Below, piece by piece: positions 17,152 to 25,224 of a DNA stretch of 64,000 nt. The notes under the pieces were generated by a model. The model made no database searches. It saw only the letters and a program-made list of their open reading frames with translations, and had not been told where the DNA came from. Position 1 is the stretch's first letter. Each line of letters starts with the position of its first letter. The position numbers and the translations under genes were made by a program. The stretch is from Prosthecobacter sp. Lineage in GTDB: Bacteria > Verrucomicrobiota > Verrucomicrobiia > Verrucomicrobiales > Verrucomicrobiaceae. Location of the stretch: the NCBI RefSeq assembly GCF_034366625.1, contig NZ_JAXMIH010000006.1:682001-746000 (forward strand), given 5' to 3'.

Positions 17152-17193
17152 CGGCGGTTTGCAACCGCCGTACCTGGCGATTGCAAATCGCCA
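17152..17193. repeat. Paired hairpins (REP/BIME-like) between convergent genes
   Basis: Two adjacent perfect palindromes. CGGCGGTT-TGC-AACCGCCG spans 17152-17170 and TGGCGATT-GCA-AATCGCCA spans 17175-17193, only 4 bases apart. Both have 8-base stems, 3-base loops and the same GGCG(G/A)TT arm sequence. They fill nearly the whole gap between coaC and the esterase gene. They may act as a bidirectional terminator, although no T-tracts follow. Their paired form resembles REP doublets. Confidence 0.6.
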
Positions 17194-17198
17194 CCCCA

Positions 17199-18038
17199 TC
17201 AATGCGCCGCAGTGACCCGCTTCAACCACTCGCGGGTCTTGTCGCGAGCAGGGCTCGAGCGTAGTGTCCAAGCATCGTTGTGATTGCGGAAGCCGGTGCT
17301 CAGGAAGGTCAGATCGGCGTTGGGGAGCAGCGGGCGGAGGTAGGCTTCGGTTTCCTGGGCGTTGGAACCTTCACCGCAGATGAATTGCGGCCGGTTGCCG
17401 AGGCGCTGGAGGCGTGCGAGGGCCGATTCGCGGTCCGAACCGGGATACGGCCACTTTTTGACACCGTCATAGTGGCTGTAGGCGAAGAAGGCGCACCAGA
17501 GCTTCGCGGTTTCGTCGTCGTGAAGGCCGAGGTAGTTGCAGGCGATGGCGCCGCGTGAGAATCCGGCGAGCACAACCTTCGATTCATCGCCGCTAAAGTC
17601 GCGACAGACACTTTTCACGGTCTCGCGCAGGTTTTTGAGCGTCGGCTGCGGATCGTAGGCGGGCGCATCGCCCCACCACTTGATGGCGATTTGATCACCC
17701 TTCGCGTTCAAATACGGCACACAGAGCCAGATGAAGCCGCGACCGGCGGAGAGGCCGTAGCCGAGGTTGCTGCCTTCGGGCAGGCCGGTGCTGACATCGC
17801 CATATTTGTTCGTGTAGCCGCCGTTTCCGGCGAGTTCGACGATCACGGGCCACTTCGCGTCCGCTTTCCAGTCGGTGGGCAGGTAAAGCACGCTCAGTCC
17901 GTGGCGGACGCGTTTTCCAGCGACGGGTGGTTCGCTCAAAGCTGGGACGACGAGATCCGCAGGCACGCTGCGGATGTCTGGCAGCTCGGCGGCGGGGAGC
18001 AGCGTAGGCAGGAACAGAATGAGGATAACGGATTTCAT
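17199..18038 (-). CDS. Secreted alpha/beta-hydrolase (esterase-like)
   Basis: A protein of 279 residues from the ATG at 18038, which overlaps the SMP-30 stop as ATGA. The N-terminus MKSVILILFLPTLLPAAE is a signal peptide. The hydrolase nucleophile elbow is GFSRGA (GxSxG), preceded by KVVLA. The candidate acid/His region near the C-terminus reads FRNHNDAW. The segment WPVIVELAGNGGYTNKYGD sits where the oxyanion strand is expected. The family resembles PHB-depolymerase/feruloyl-esterase-like secreted hydrolases; the substrate is unknown. Translational coupling with the SMP-30 protein suggests joint action in sugar-ester or lactone catabolism. Confidence 0.7.
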   Translation of the reverse strand: MKSVILILFLPTLLPAAELPDIRSVPADLVVPALSEPPVAGKRVRHGLSVLYLPTDWKADAKWPVIVELAGNGGYTNKYGDVSTGLPEGSNLGYGLSAGRGFIWLCVPYLNAKGDQIAIKWWGDAPAYDPQPTLKNLRETVKSVCRDFSGDESKVVLAGFSRGAIACNYLGLHDDETAKLWCAFFAYSHYDGVKKWPYPGSDRESALARLQRLGNRPQFICGEGSNAQETEAYLRPLLPNADLTFLSTGFRNHNDAWTLRSSPARDKTREWLKRVTAAH

Positions 18039-19015
18039 TTCAGCGGCACGCTCCACAGATGACCGCCGGAGGTGATGAAGAGCGTTTTGCCGTCCTTGCC
18101 GCCAAAGGCGCAGTTGCAGCACTCGTCGGGCGCGGTGGGGATGAAGTCGATGAGACGACCGGAAGGCGACAGGATGTAGCAGCCGGCCTTGAAGCGCGTT
18201 GTCTCGAACTCCGTGGCTTTGTTGGCGCCTGCGGCGACGTAGATGCGGCCTGCGTCATCCATTTTCATGCCATCGGGTCCGCGACCGTCTTTCCAGTCGA
18301 AGATAACCTTCCCCTTCCCAGAGACATCGCCGTTTTTGTCCAGTTCGTAGCGTAGCAGCTTCCGTGAGCCGCCGTGGGTGTTGTTATTGTTGTCCGCGAT
18401 GTAGAGAAAGCGGTCGTCTGGCGTGATGAGGATGCCGTTAGGGCGTTCAAGGGCAGAGTATTTGGACGCGGACAGCACGAGCGTCACCCGATTAGGACCA
18501 TCGATGCGATAGACATTTTCGACGGGTGTTTTTCCATGAACGGTTCCAGTCGGGCTACATGCACTGGACGAGGCCATGATCTCCATCCCCTCCCTTGATC
18601 CATACCTCGGATCGGTGAAGTAAATCCGACCCTTCGAGTCCATGCAGAGGTCGTTGGGCGTGTTGAAGCGCTTTCCTTCGAAACGATCTGCCAGCACGGT
18701 GATACGACCATCTTTCTCGGTGCGCGTGACGCGACGCAGGCCGGATTCGCAGGCGACGAGGCGGCCTTCGCGGTCGAAGAGCAGGCCGTTGGAGGCGTTG
18801 TGACGAAACACGCTCGTTTTGCCATCCGGCCCCATGCGGTTGATGTGCTTGCCGTCGGTGAAGTAGAGAGAGCCATCTTTCCAAGCCGGTCCTTCGCCTG
18901 CGCCGATGGGTCCGTGATCTTTTGGCACCGCGCCGGGCACGATGGGCGAGCGCAGGGACGAGCAGGAGGCCAGAACGAGAATGGCGGCGAGGCTGGAGAG
19001 TGAGCGTAGGTGCAT
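18035..19015 (-). CDS. SMP-30/gluconolactonase-family lipoprotein
   Basis: A protein of about 326 residues from the ATG at 19015 (19024 is also possible). The signal MHLRSLSSLAAILVLASC carries a lipobox LASC. The six-bladed propeller pattern of the SMP-30/LRE family is clear: GPAWKDGSLYFTD, NGLLFDREGRLVACE, NTPNDLCMDSKGRIYFTDP and RPNGILITPDDRFLYIADN. These blades hold the Glu, Asn and Asp metal ligands of lactonases. It likely hydrolyses sugar lactones in the periplasm. The 4-base overlap with the esterase gene makes them one unit; it is divergent from the GHL10 gene across 72 bases. Confidence 0.85.
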   Translation of the reverse strand: MHLRSLSSLAAILVLASCSSLRSPIVPGAVPKDHGPIGAGEGPAWKDGSLYFTDGKHINRMGPDGKTSVFRHNASNGLLFDREGRLVACESGLRRVTRTEKDGRITVLADRFEGKRFNTPNDLCMDSKGRIYFTDPRYGSREGMEIMASSSACSPTGTVHGKTPVENVYRIDGPNRVTLVLSASKYSALERPNGILITPDDRFLYIADNNNNTHGGSRKLLRYELDKNGDVSGKGKVIFDWKDGRGPDGMKMDDAGRIYVAAGANKATEFETTRFKAGCYILSPSGRLIDFIPTAPDECCNCAFGGKDGKTLFITSGGHLWSVPLK

Positions 19016-19087
19016 GAAGCGCATGAATACGACGTGGGATGGAAAATTTCAGCGACACATCGCACCCGCCGCGTTTTCTTGCCGCAC

Positions 19088-20560
19088 ATGCGCCTGAAAC
19101 TCCTGCTTTCGATCTCCTGGCTGTTCGTCGTCACGCTGCATGCTCAAACGAGCGTGCCGCCGCCGGCGCGGGAGCTGCGCGGGTCGTGGATCGCGACGGT
19201 GCGAAACATCAACTGGCCTTCGGAGCCAGGGTTGCCGGTGGCGAAGCAGCAGCAGCAGTTGCTCACGCTGATCGAATCCGCGGCGAACGTGGGGCTGAAT
19301 GCACTCATCTTCCAAGTCCGTCCGGCGGGCGATGCGATGTATGCCTCGGAGATTGAGCCGTGGTCGCCGTTTTTGACCGGAGAGATGGGCAAATCGCCAG
19401 GCTGGGACCCGCTGGAGTTCGCGGTGACGGAGGCGCACAAGCGCGGGATGGAGCTGCACGCGTGGTTCAACCCTTACCGGGCCTTGGCGGGTGAAAAACA
19501 CGCGCCGAGCGCGACGCACATGCGCCGGGCGCACCCGGAGTGGACGATGAAGTACAGCATCGACTGGTGGATGGACCCCGGTGTGACCGAAGTGCGGCAG
19601 CAGGCCGTGGCGGTGATGCTGGACGTGACACGTCGCTACGATGTGGATGGCATTCACATCGACGATTACTTCTATCCGTATCCGATCACCGACTTGGCGA
19701 AGAAGAAGATCGAGTTTCCCGACAGTGACACTTATGCGCGCTACAAGGTCGCCGGTGGTACGCTGGAGCTCACCGCATGGCGCAGGCAAAACGTGGACCA
19801 GACCGTGCAGGCCACCTACGAGGGCATCAAGGCGATCAAACGGCATGTGAAGTTCGGCATCAGCCCGTTTGGCCTGTGGCGGCCGAACTATCCAGAGGGC
19901 ACCGGCGGTGGACTCGATCCGTATGAGGATCTGGGCGCGGACTCGAAGAAGTGGCTCCAGCAGGGCTGGGTGGATTACTTCACGCCGCAGCTCTATTGGA
20001 CGATTGACCGGCCGAAGCTCGGCTTCATCACCTACTACGACTGGTGGCTGGAGCAGAACACGCAGGGCCGCCACATCTGGCCCGGCATGAACACGTCAAA
20101 AATCGGCGATGATCGCAACGCAGGCGAAATTCTGCGTGAGATGAGCGTGCTGCGTGAACGCGGGCTGAAGATGACGCCGGGACACTTCCATTGGAACTTT
20201 GGCGCGCTGCACAAGGACCTCGGCAAGATCGGCACTTACACGAAGGAGCGGGCGTACACGACGCATGCGATTCCGCCCGCGTCGCCGTGGCTCAGTCAAT
20301 CGACGCTGCCAGCTCCGGTGGTGGGCAAAATCGTGCCCGGTGGCAAACTCACTGTGGCATGGCAGCACAGCGATGTGCGCTGGATGTCGCAAACGCGCTG
20401 GTGGGTGATGCAGGCGCAGATCAACGGCAAGTGGATCACCTGGGAGACTTATTTCAAAGACCAACTCAGTGACGAGTGGCCGGACAACGCCACCGCAGTG
20501 GCGATTCGGGCCGCAGGATTCGGCTGGGAGGTGGGCGAGGCGGGTGTGGTGGTGAGGTAA
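19088..20560 (+). CDS. GHL10 family glycosyl hydrolase-like protein (YngK-type)
   Basis: A protein of 490 residues from the ATG at 19088, giving the signal MRLKLLLSISWLFVVTLHAQ. Residues ~30-345 match the GHL10 (former DUF187) TIM-barrel: RELRGSWIATVRNINWPS, LNALIFQVRPAGDAMY, ELHAWFNPYRAL, YDVDGIHIDDYFYPYP and KFGISPFGLWRPNYP. Asp and Glu residues at the barrel strand ends are candidate catalysts. The C-terminal ~110 residues form a beta domain. Some members act on peptidoglycan or glucan, but the substrate here is unknown. Confidence 0.85.
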   Translation: MRLKLLLSISWLFVVTLHAQTSVPPPARELRGSWIATVRNINWPSEPGLPVAKQQQQLLTLIESAANVGLNALIFQVRPAGDAMYASEIEPWSPFLTGEMGKSPGWDPLEFAVTEAHKRGMELHAWFNPYRALAGEKHAPSATHMRRAHPEWTMKYSIDWWMDPGVTEVRQQAVAVMLDVTRRYDVDGIHIDDYFYPYPITDLAKKKIEFPDSDTYARYKVAGGTLELTAWRRQNVDQTVQATYEGIKAIKRHVKFGISPFGLWRPNYPEGTGGGLDPYEDLGADSKKWLQQGWVDYFTPQLYWTIDRPKLGFITYYDWWLEQNTQGRHIWPGMNTSKIGDDRNAGEILREMSVLRERGLKMTPGHFHWNFGALHKDLGKIGTYTKERAYTTHAIPPASPWLSQSTLPAPVVGKIVPGGKLTVAWQHSDVRWMSQTRWWVMQAQINGKWITWETYFKDQLSDEWPDNATAVAIRAAGFGWEVGEAGVVVR

Positions 20561-20603
20561 TCACCTCCTTGTCACAGCTTACAAAGAACAGCATGTTGCC
20601 ACC

Positions 20604-20891
20604 ATGAGACCGAGGACATTTGAAATCCGGGGATGGCCCGCGCTGTTGATGCTGGGAGTGTTCGCGGTCGTCGCTGTCGTGGTCATCACGCTGGTGCTCA
20701 TGGTCGGTGCGGCGGTGGCTGTCGCGGCGCTGGCGCTTTCGGCTGTGGCGGCGCTGTATTACGCGGTGCGGCGTAAATTGACTCAAAGTACGAAGCCGGC
20801 GGATTGGATGGTCGAGAATCCGGCATCAGAGCAGACTTCGCTCGAAGTGCGGGAAATTGAAGTTGAGGTGCTGCCGCAGGAAAAGCGTTGA
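20604..20891 (+). CDS. Small hypothetical membrane protein
   Basis: A protein of 95 residues. It has a long hydrophobic stretch at about 12-54, long enough for two helices (LLMLGVFAVVAVVVITLVL and AAVAVAALALSAVAALYYAV), followed by a polar, acidic C-terminal tail (LEVREIEVEVLPQEKR). No family is recognised. It starts 43 bases after the GHL10 stop and ends 10 bases from the convergent beta-lactamase-like gene. The coding potential is supported by the clean hydrophobic-to-charged design. Confidence 0.55.
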   Translation: MRPRTFEIRGWPALLMLGVFAVVAVVVITLVLMVGAAVAVAALALSAVAALYYAVRRKLTQSTKPADWMVENPASEQTSLEVREIEVEVLPQEKR

Positions 20892-20901
20892 GAGTGCCGC
20901 T

Positions 20902-21774
20902 TCAGGCGCAGTAATCCCTGAACAGGCCGCCCATCATGCACCCGAGCTGGTTTCCTGGAGCGAAGTGGCCGCGCGTGTAGAGGATGATCGCGTAGGGAGT
21001 GTTGCGGTGGTAGAAGAACAGGGATTCGTGATCCCATTCGCCGTAGTTGCCGGTCTTGCCGCCGATGTAGGTGATGCTGGCGGGCATGACCCAACGGCCG
21101 AGACCGTATTGATCGCGGCGCATGGCTTCGAGCAGCAGCTCGCAGCCGTGGTCGAGGCGGTAGTTCACGCAACGGTCGTAGAACTCGGCGTAGAAGCGTG
21201 GTGACTGCCAGTTGTTGATGATCTGCACGTCGGGCAGATTGTATTTTCGCTCGAAGTATTGCTCATCCGCCGGTGTGATGCGCGCGAGGAGATAAAACCA
21301 TGAAGCATTAAGGCTCTGGTCGCAGGCATAGACGATGTTTTGGAACTCCTCGCGCGTGAGGTTGCCGCGGCGTTTTTCCAGCAGCACCGCAGCGACGGCG
21401 GGTTTGGGCATGGAACAGCCAAAGAAAAGCTGGTCTGCCTGGAATTCGGCCAAGTAGCGGCCAGTGGCGAGATTCTTCACGGCATAACCCACGCGTGGAT
21501 CACGGCGATACGCACGGTAAGTCTGTTCCATTCCGGAAGTCCACGGCCTGCCATGTGCGCTGTGCGAACGGAAGCGCAAACGAGCGCCGGAGGCGAGGAA
21601 GCGGTTGTGATACTCCCATTGCGCACGGGCCTTGCGCGCGGAGAAACCGAGCATGGAAGATGCAGGAGCCGCGCAGCCGACGAGCAGCGATGGCGACGCG
21701 GCCAAGGCACGGCGCAACCACTGGCGACGTGTTTCCGCGGGCGATGAAGGCGCAGGTTCAAGCATGATCGGCAA
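20902..21774 (-). CDS. Class A beta-lactamase-like serine hydrolase, lipoprotein
   Basis: A 290-residue protein. The N-terminus has twin arginines and a hydrophobic stretch ending in a Cys (RRQWLRRALAASPSLLVGC, Cys34), like a Tat-type or lipoprotein signal. Three motifs of the penicillin-recognising fold are in order and well spaced: S121-M-P-K124 (SxxK), S154-L-N156 (SxN, in DQSLNASWF) and K240-T-G242 (KTG, in YIGGKTGNYGEWDH). It may be a peptidoglycan-acting serine enzyme or a beta-lactamase relative. I see no clear Glu166-type omega loop, so beta-lactam resistance should not be assumed. Convergent with the small membrane-protein gene. Confidence 0.7.
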   Translation of the reverse strand: MPIMLEPAPSSPAETRRQWLRRALAASPSLLVGCAAPASSMLGFSARKARAQWEYHNRFLASGARLRFRSHSAHGRPWTSGMEQTYRAYRRDPRVGYAVKNLATGRYLAEFQADQLFFGCSMPKPAVAAVLLEKRRGNLTREEFQNIVYACDQSLNASWFYLLARITPADEQYFERKYNLPDVQIINNWQSPRFYAEFYDRCVNYRLDHGCELLLEAMRRDQYGLGRWVMPASITYIGGKTGNYGEWDHESLFFYHRNTPYAIILYTRGHFAPGNQLGCMMGGLFRDYCA

Positions 21775-21914
21775 AAGTGTTCTTCTTCGGGGCCTGCTGC
21801 CAGAGAGAAAGTGTCAGAAGATTGTGTGCGGCGATAGACGTGTGCGATCCGGGTCGCCATACACACGCGGGCGCTGAATTTGCAGGCCTTGCTGCAGGAA
21901 GCTTGAGCAGGGAG

Positions 21915-23177
21915 TTACTTCACCTGCTGGACTCTGACGTTGCGAATTTCGATGGCTTCGTCGGGGCGCAGCTTGAAGCAGACATAGCCCGTCAGTTGAC
22001 CCTGCACGTTGCTGACTTGGGGTGCGATGGGGGTTTCTCCAAGCTTGGCGGCAAACTGTCCCATTCTGCGGCTCAACATCACCGTGCGCCATTGATCGTC
22101 CTGCGGCAGCCCCAGACAGGAAATGCGTCTGTCGTGGCCATCGGCGGCTTGCAGGTCGAAGGATTCGATTTGACCGCGATAGTCCGCCAAGGCGGCAAAA
22201 TCTCCGCCCAAAAGAGCACGGTGATAGACCAGAATGGCGCGCGGCCAGTTGCTGTTCGTGGTGTTCCGAACTGACAGCACGCCGTTTTGGATTTTGACTG
22301 TCATCTTCTCCAGCGGGTGCTCGATCCACCGCTTGTCCTTCTTCGACCAGCACCAGACGCGCCAATCAGAGGGGTTGATGCCCGTCGTTGCTGCGGGAAG
22401 CGGTGGAACCACGGCGACGGGGTTTGCCGCCGGACGTAGCTCCCGGATCTTGAGATTGCGGAAAGCGACTTCTTCGCCGTGATCTTGCAAAGCGATCGCT
22501 GTGGCGATTTTTGTCCCAAAGCCGGGGTAGCCCTTGAATTTGCTGCTGGCAATGATGCGTTGCAGCGCGGGGCTGGCCAGTTCGGTTTCCGCCACCTTGC
22601 TGCCATTGAGCCAGTGCTCGATGTGATTGCCATTCACAATGATGCCGGCCTGATTGAACTCACGCACGGGCCGCAGGGACTTGCGAGTCGCAGCGACCAA
22701 GGAGTAAATGGAAGCGGCCAGACGATCCGCTGAGCTCTTCGCATGGGCGGCATCATCGAGCACCTGATACTCAAAGCCCAGCGGGCTGTCCCCTTGGTCG
22801 CCAGGATAAAACGGAGTCGTTCGTTTCGCGCCTTCAGTAAACAGATACTCCACCCCGCTGTTGCCGCCCGGCCCGATGCGCCATTCGAATTGAAACTCGA
22901 AATTCGTGAAGGTGGAGTTCGTGACGAGATCCCCGCCGCTGCCGTTTGGACGACCGTTGCTCTGGGGATTCACGAGGCAACCCTGCTCGACACGCCAGCC
23001 TTTGGTGGGAAACGAGTTTGTCCCATAGCGGTGCCAGCCCGAGGTGGTGGCGCCGTCGAAGAGCAGCTTCCAACCTGCCGCTACCTCCTGCGGAGTCAGC
23101 GTGTTGGGTGCGGCGGTCATTACCTGGCCGACAGGGAGCCACAGAGCGGCGAGGATGAAGAGTGTGGTGCGTTTCAT
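21915..23177 (-). CDS. Secreted DUF1080 (3-keto-disaccharide hydrolase-like) protein
   Basis: A protein of 420 residues from the ATG at 23177 (MKRTTLFILAALWLPVGQVMTA, a signal peptide). Residues ~30-235 are a DUF1080 domain: AAGWKLLFDGATTSGWHRYG, FEFQFEWRIGPGGNSGVEYLF, LGFEYQVLDD, FNQAGIIVNGNHIEHWLNG and EVAFRNLKIREL. This is a concanavalin-like beta-sandwich whose characterised members hydrolyse 3-keto-glycosides. The C-terminal ~170 residues are a second, weaker beta domain (FDLQAADGHDRRISCLGL). No 3-keto oxidoreductase gene is adjacent. The gene lies downstream of the rpsA terminator and has its own start region. Confidence 0.82.
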   Translation of the reverse strand: MKRTTLFILAALWLPVGQVMTAAPNTLTPQEVAAGWKLLFDGATTSGWHRYGTNSFPTKGWRVEQGCLVNPQSNGRPNGSGGDLVTNSTFTNFEFQFEWRIGPGGNSGVEYLFTEGAKRTTPFYPGDQGDSPLGFEYQVLDDAAHAKSSADRLAASIYSLVAATRKSLRPVREFNQAGIIVNGNHIEHWLNGSKVAETELASPALQRIIASSKFKGYPGFGTKIATAIALQDHGEEVAFRNLKIRELRPAANPVAVVPPLPAATTGINPSDWRVWCWSKKDKRWIEHPLEKMTVKIQNGVLSVRNTTNSNWPRAILVYHRALLGGDFAALADYRGQIESFDLQAADGHDRRISCLGLPQDDQWRTVMLSRRMGQFAAKLGETPIAPQVSNVQGQLTGYVCFKLRPDEAIEIRNVRVQQVK

Positions 23178-23221
23178 GACCACTCGGGAAAGGACGCGCG
23201 TGTTTGAATCAAACGATGCAA

Positions 23222-23242
23222 GCGCAGAACGTGTTTCTGCGC
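23222..23242. promoter_or_regulatory. Inverted repeat between rpsA terminator and DUF1080 gene
   Basis: GCGCAGAA (23222-23229) and TTCTGCGC (23235-23242) form a perfect 8-base stem with a 5-base loop, 8 bases beyond the T-tract of the rpsA terminator on the minus strand. It may be a second terminator hairpin or an operator for the DUF1080 gene, whose start is 45 bases away. Confidence 0.35.
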
Positions 23243-23250
23243 ATCCAATC

Positions 23251-23282
23251 AAAAAAGAAGGGACGCCTCGCGGCGTCCCTTC
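23251..23282 (-). terminator. Rho-independent terminator of rpsA
   Basis: On the minus strand an 11-base perfect stem GAAGGGACGCC / GGCGTCCCTTC (23272-23282 with 23257-23267) has a 4-base GCGA loop and runs into six T residues (23251-23256). It lies 34 bases after the rpsA stop. Confidence 0.95.
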
Positions 23283-23316
23283 GTGGTTGATCGTGTTGTG
23301 AGGCTTGGATCGCCGA

Positions 23317-24996
23317 TTACTGGCCGCCGGGGCGCCATTCTTCGGTGGCGAACTTGAAGGCCTGCTCCAAACCGACGAGGTCGGTGCTGGGGCGAAGGGC
23401 TTCGAAGGCCTGGCTTTCCTTCTGGATGTCGGCTTCGCTGTAGTTCATGGCCTTGATGGAAAGGCCGATGCGGCGCTCCACCTTGTCCACTTTGATGACG
23501 CGTGCTTCCACTTCGTCGCCCACGTTGAGCTTGTCCTTGACCTTCTCGATGCGGTCTTCGCTGATCTGCGAGATGTGCACGAGGCCGTCGATGTCGTCCT
23601 CGAGCTCCACGAAGGCGCCAAAGCTGGCGATCTTCGCGACGCGGCCCTTGACGATGTCGCCCACCTTGAAGCGGGTGTCGATGATGGACCATGGGTCGGT
23701 GTCGAGCTGCTTCATGCCCAGGCTGATGCGCTGGTTGGCCTTGTCGATGCCGAGCACGACTGCGTCCACTTCCTGGCCCTTCTTGAGCAGTTCGGACGGG
23801 TGGTTGATCTTGCGTGTCCAACTGAGGTCGGAGACGTGGATCATGCCGTCGATGCCTTCTTCCAGCTCCACAAACGCACCGTAGGCGGTGAGGTTGCGGA
23901 CGGCGCGCTTCATCTGCGTGCCGATCGGATAACGGGTGTCGATGTCGTCCCATGGGTTGGCATCGAGCTGGCGGACGCCAAGGCTGATCTTGCGCTCTTC
24001 CTTGTTGATGCCCAGCACGACGGCGCTGATTTCCTGACCGACGGTGAGAACATCCGAAGGACGGGCGATGCGCTTCGTCCAGGAGAGTTCGGAGACGTGG
24101 ATGAGGCCTTCGACGCCTTCTTCCACTTCCACAAACGCGCCGTAGGCGACGAGCTTGGTGACCTTGCCCCGGACATTCTGGCCCACAGGGTAGCGGCCTT
24201 CGATGTTTTCCCACGGGTTGTTCTGAAGCTGCTTGAGACCGAGGGAGACGCGCTCTTTCTCGCGGTTGACCTCAAGGATCTGCACTTCGATTTTCTGGCC
24301 GATGCCAAGAAGCTCGGAAGGATGGTTGAGGCGGCCCCAGGACATGTCCGTGATGTGGAGCAGTCCGTCCATGCCGTTGAGATCGACGAACGCACCGAAG
24401 TCGGTGATGTTCTTGACGATGCCGATGACCTTGTCGCCAGGAGTGACGCCGTCGAGGAACTTCTGGCGCTGTTCAGCGCGCTCGGCCTCGATGACTTCGC
24501 GGCGGGAGAGCACGATGTTTTTGCGCTCGTCGTTGATCTTGACGATCTTGAACTCGAACACCTTGCCGACGTACTCGTTGAGATCCTTCGGCGGGATGAT
24601 GTCGATCTGGCTGCCGGGCAGGAAGGCTTCGACGCCCACGTTGACCATGAGGCCGCCTTTGACGACGCTCTTGACCTTGCCCTTGACGAGACCGCCGTCC
24701 TTGAACACGGCGTAAATTTTCTCCCAGTTCTGACGGTGGGCGGCCTTCTCCTTGGAGAGCACGACCATGCCTTCGTCATTTTCGAGGCGTTCGAGGAGGA
24801 CTTCCACCTCATCGCCGACCTGGATGTCTTCATCTTCGAACTCGTTGGAGGGGATGGCCCCTTCGGACTTGTAGCCGATGTCCACGAGGATGACCTGCGG
24901 TTTGATTTCGAGGATCTTGCCTTTGACGATGGATCCTTCGGAAAGCTCGCGGAAAGAACCTGCGATCAGGTCTGCGAGCGTGGCTGTTGCGTTCAT
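23317..24996 (-). CDS. rpsA: 30S ribosomal protein S1
   Basis: A protein of 559 residues with six S1 (OB-fold) RNA-binding repeats at roughly residues 18-88, 104-172, 190-260, 275-347, 362-434 and 449-521. Repeats 3-6 show the typical FGAFV(D/E)L...GLxHxSxxSW...SLGxxQL pattern. S1 helps mRNA bind the 30S subunit. I start at the ATG at 24996 (MNATATLADLIAGSF); the frame is open 48 codons upstream but that part contains the leader hairpin. The leader next to the start is AT-rich with no Shine-Dalgarno sequence, as is usual for rpsA, which is often autoregulated. The gene is monocistronic and ends in a strong terminator. Confidence 0.95.
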   Translation of the reverse strand: MNATATLADLIAGSFRELSEGSIVKGKILEIKPQVILVDIGYKSEGAIPSNEFEDEDIQVGDEVEVLLERLENDEGMVVLSKEKAAHRQNWEKIYAVFKDGGLVKGKVKSVVKGGLMVNVGVEAFLPGSQIDIIPPKDLNEYVGKVFEFKIVKINDERKNIVLSRREVIEAERAEQRQKFLDGVTPGDKVIGIVKNITDFGAFVDLNGMDGLLHITDMSWGRLNHPSELLGIGQKIEVQILEVNREKERVSLGLKQLQNNPWENIEGRYPVGQNVRGKVTKLVAYGAFVEVEEGVEGLIHVSELSWTKRIARPSDVLTVGQEISAVVLGINKEERKISLGVRQLDANPWDDIDTRYPIGTQMKRAVRNLTAYGAFVELEEGIDGMIHVSDLSWTRKINHPSELLKKGQEVDAVVLGIDKANQRISLGMKQLDTDPWSIIDTRFKVGDIVKGRVAKIASFGAFVELEDDIDGLVHISQISEDRIEKVKDKLNVGDEVEARVIKVDKVERRIGLSIKAMNYSEADIQKESQAFEALRPSTDLVGLEQAFKFATEEWRPGGQ

Positions 24997-25061
24997 TATC
25001 TGTTTTACGGGTTGCGAGTGTTTGGAGGGAACCGCACGCACACCTCCACTCCTGAGGCGCG

Positions 25062-25082
25062 CTGCGGGCTTTTGTCCCGCAG
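25062..25082 (-). promoter_or_regulatory. Hairpin in the probable rpsA leader
   Basis: CTGCGGG and CCCGCAG (25076-25082 with 25062-25068) form a 7-base perfect stem with a 7-base A-rich loop on the minus strand, 65 bases upstream of the rpsA start. It may belong to a 5'-UTR structure, or be the weak end of the upstream gene's transcript. Confidence 0.35.
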
Positions 25083-25224
25083 AACCAAGGGCTCCCGGAC
25101 AAGAGGGCCGCCATAGTCGGGAAAGTACGCGGTTTGGCAAGGGGGAACTTAGCCGCCGAGCGTCACGGTGATGATGCGAACCTCAAACGTGGGTTCGTCC
25201 ATTTGAAGCTGGTGGCGGTTTTCT

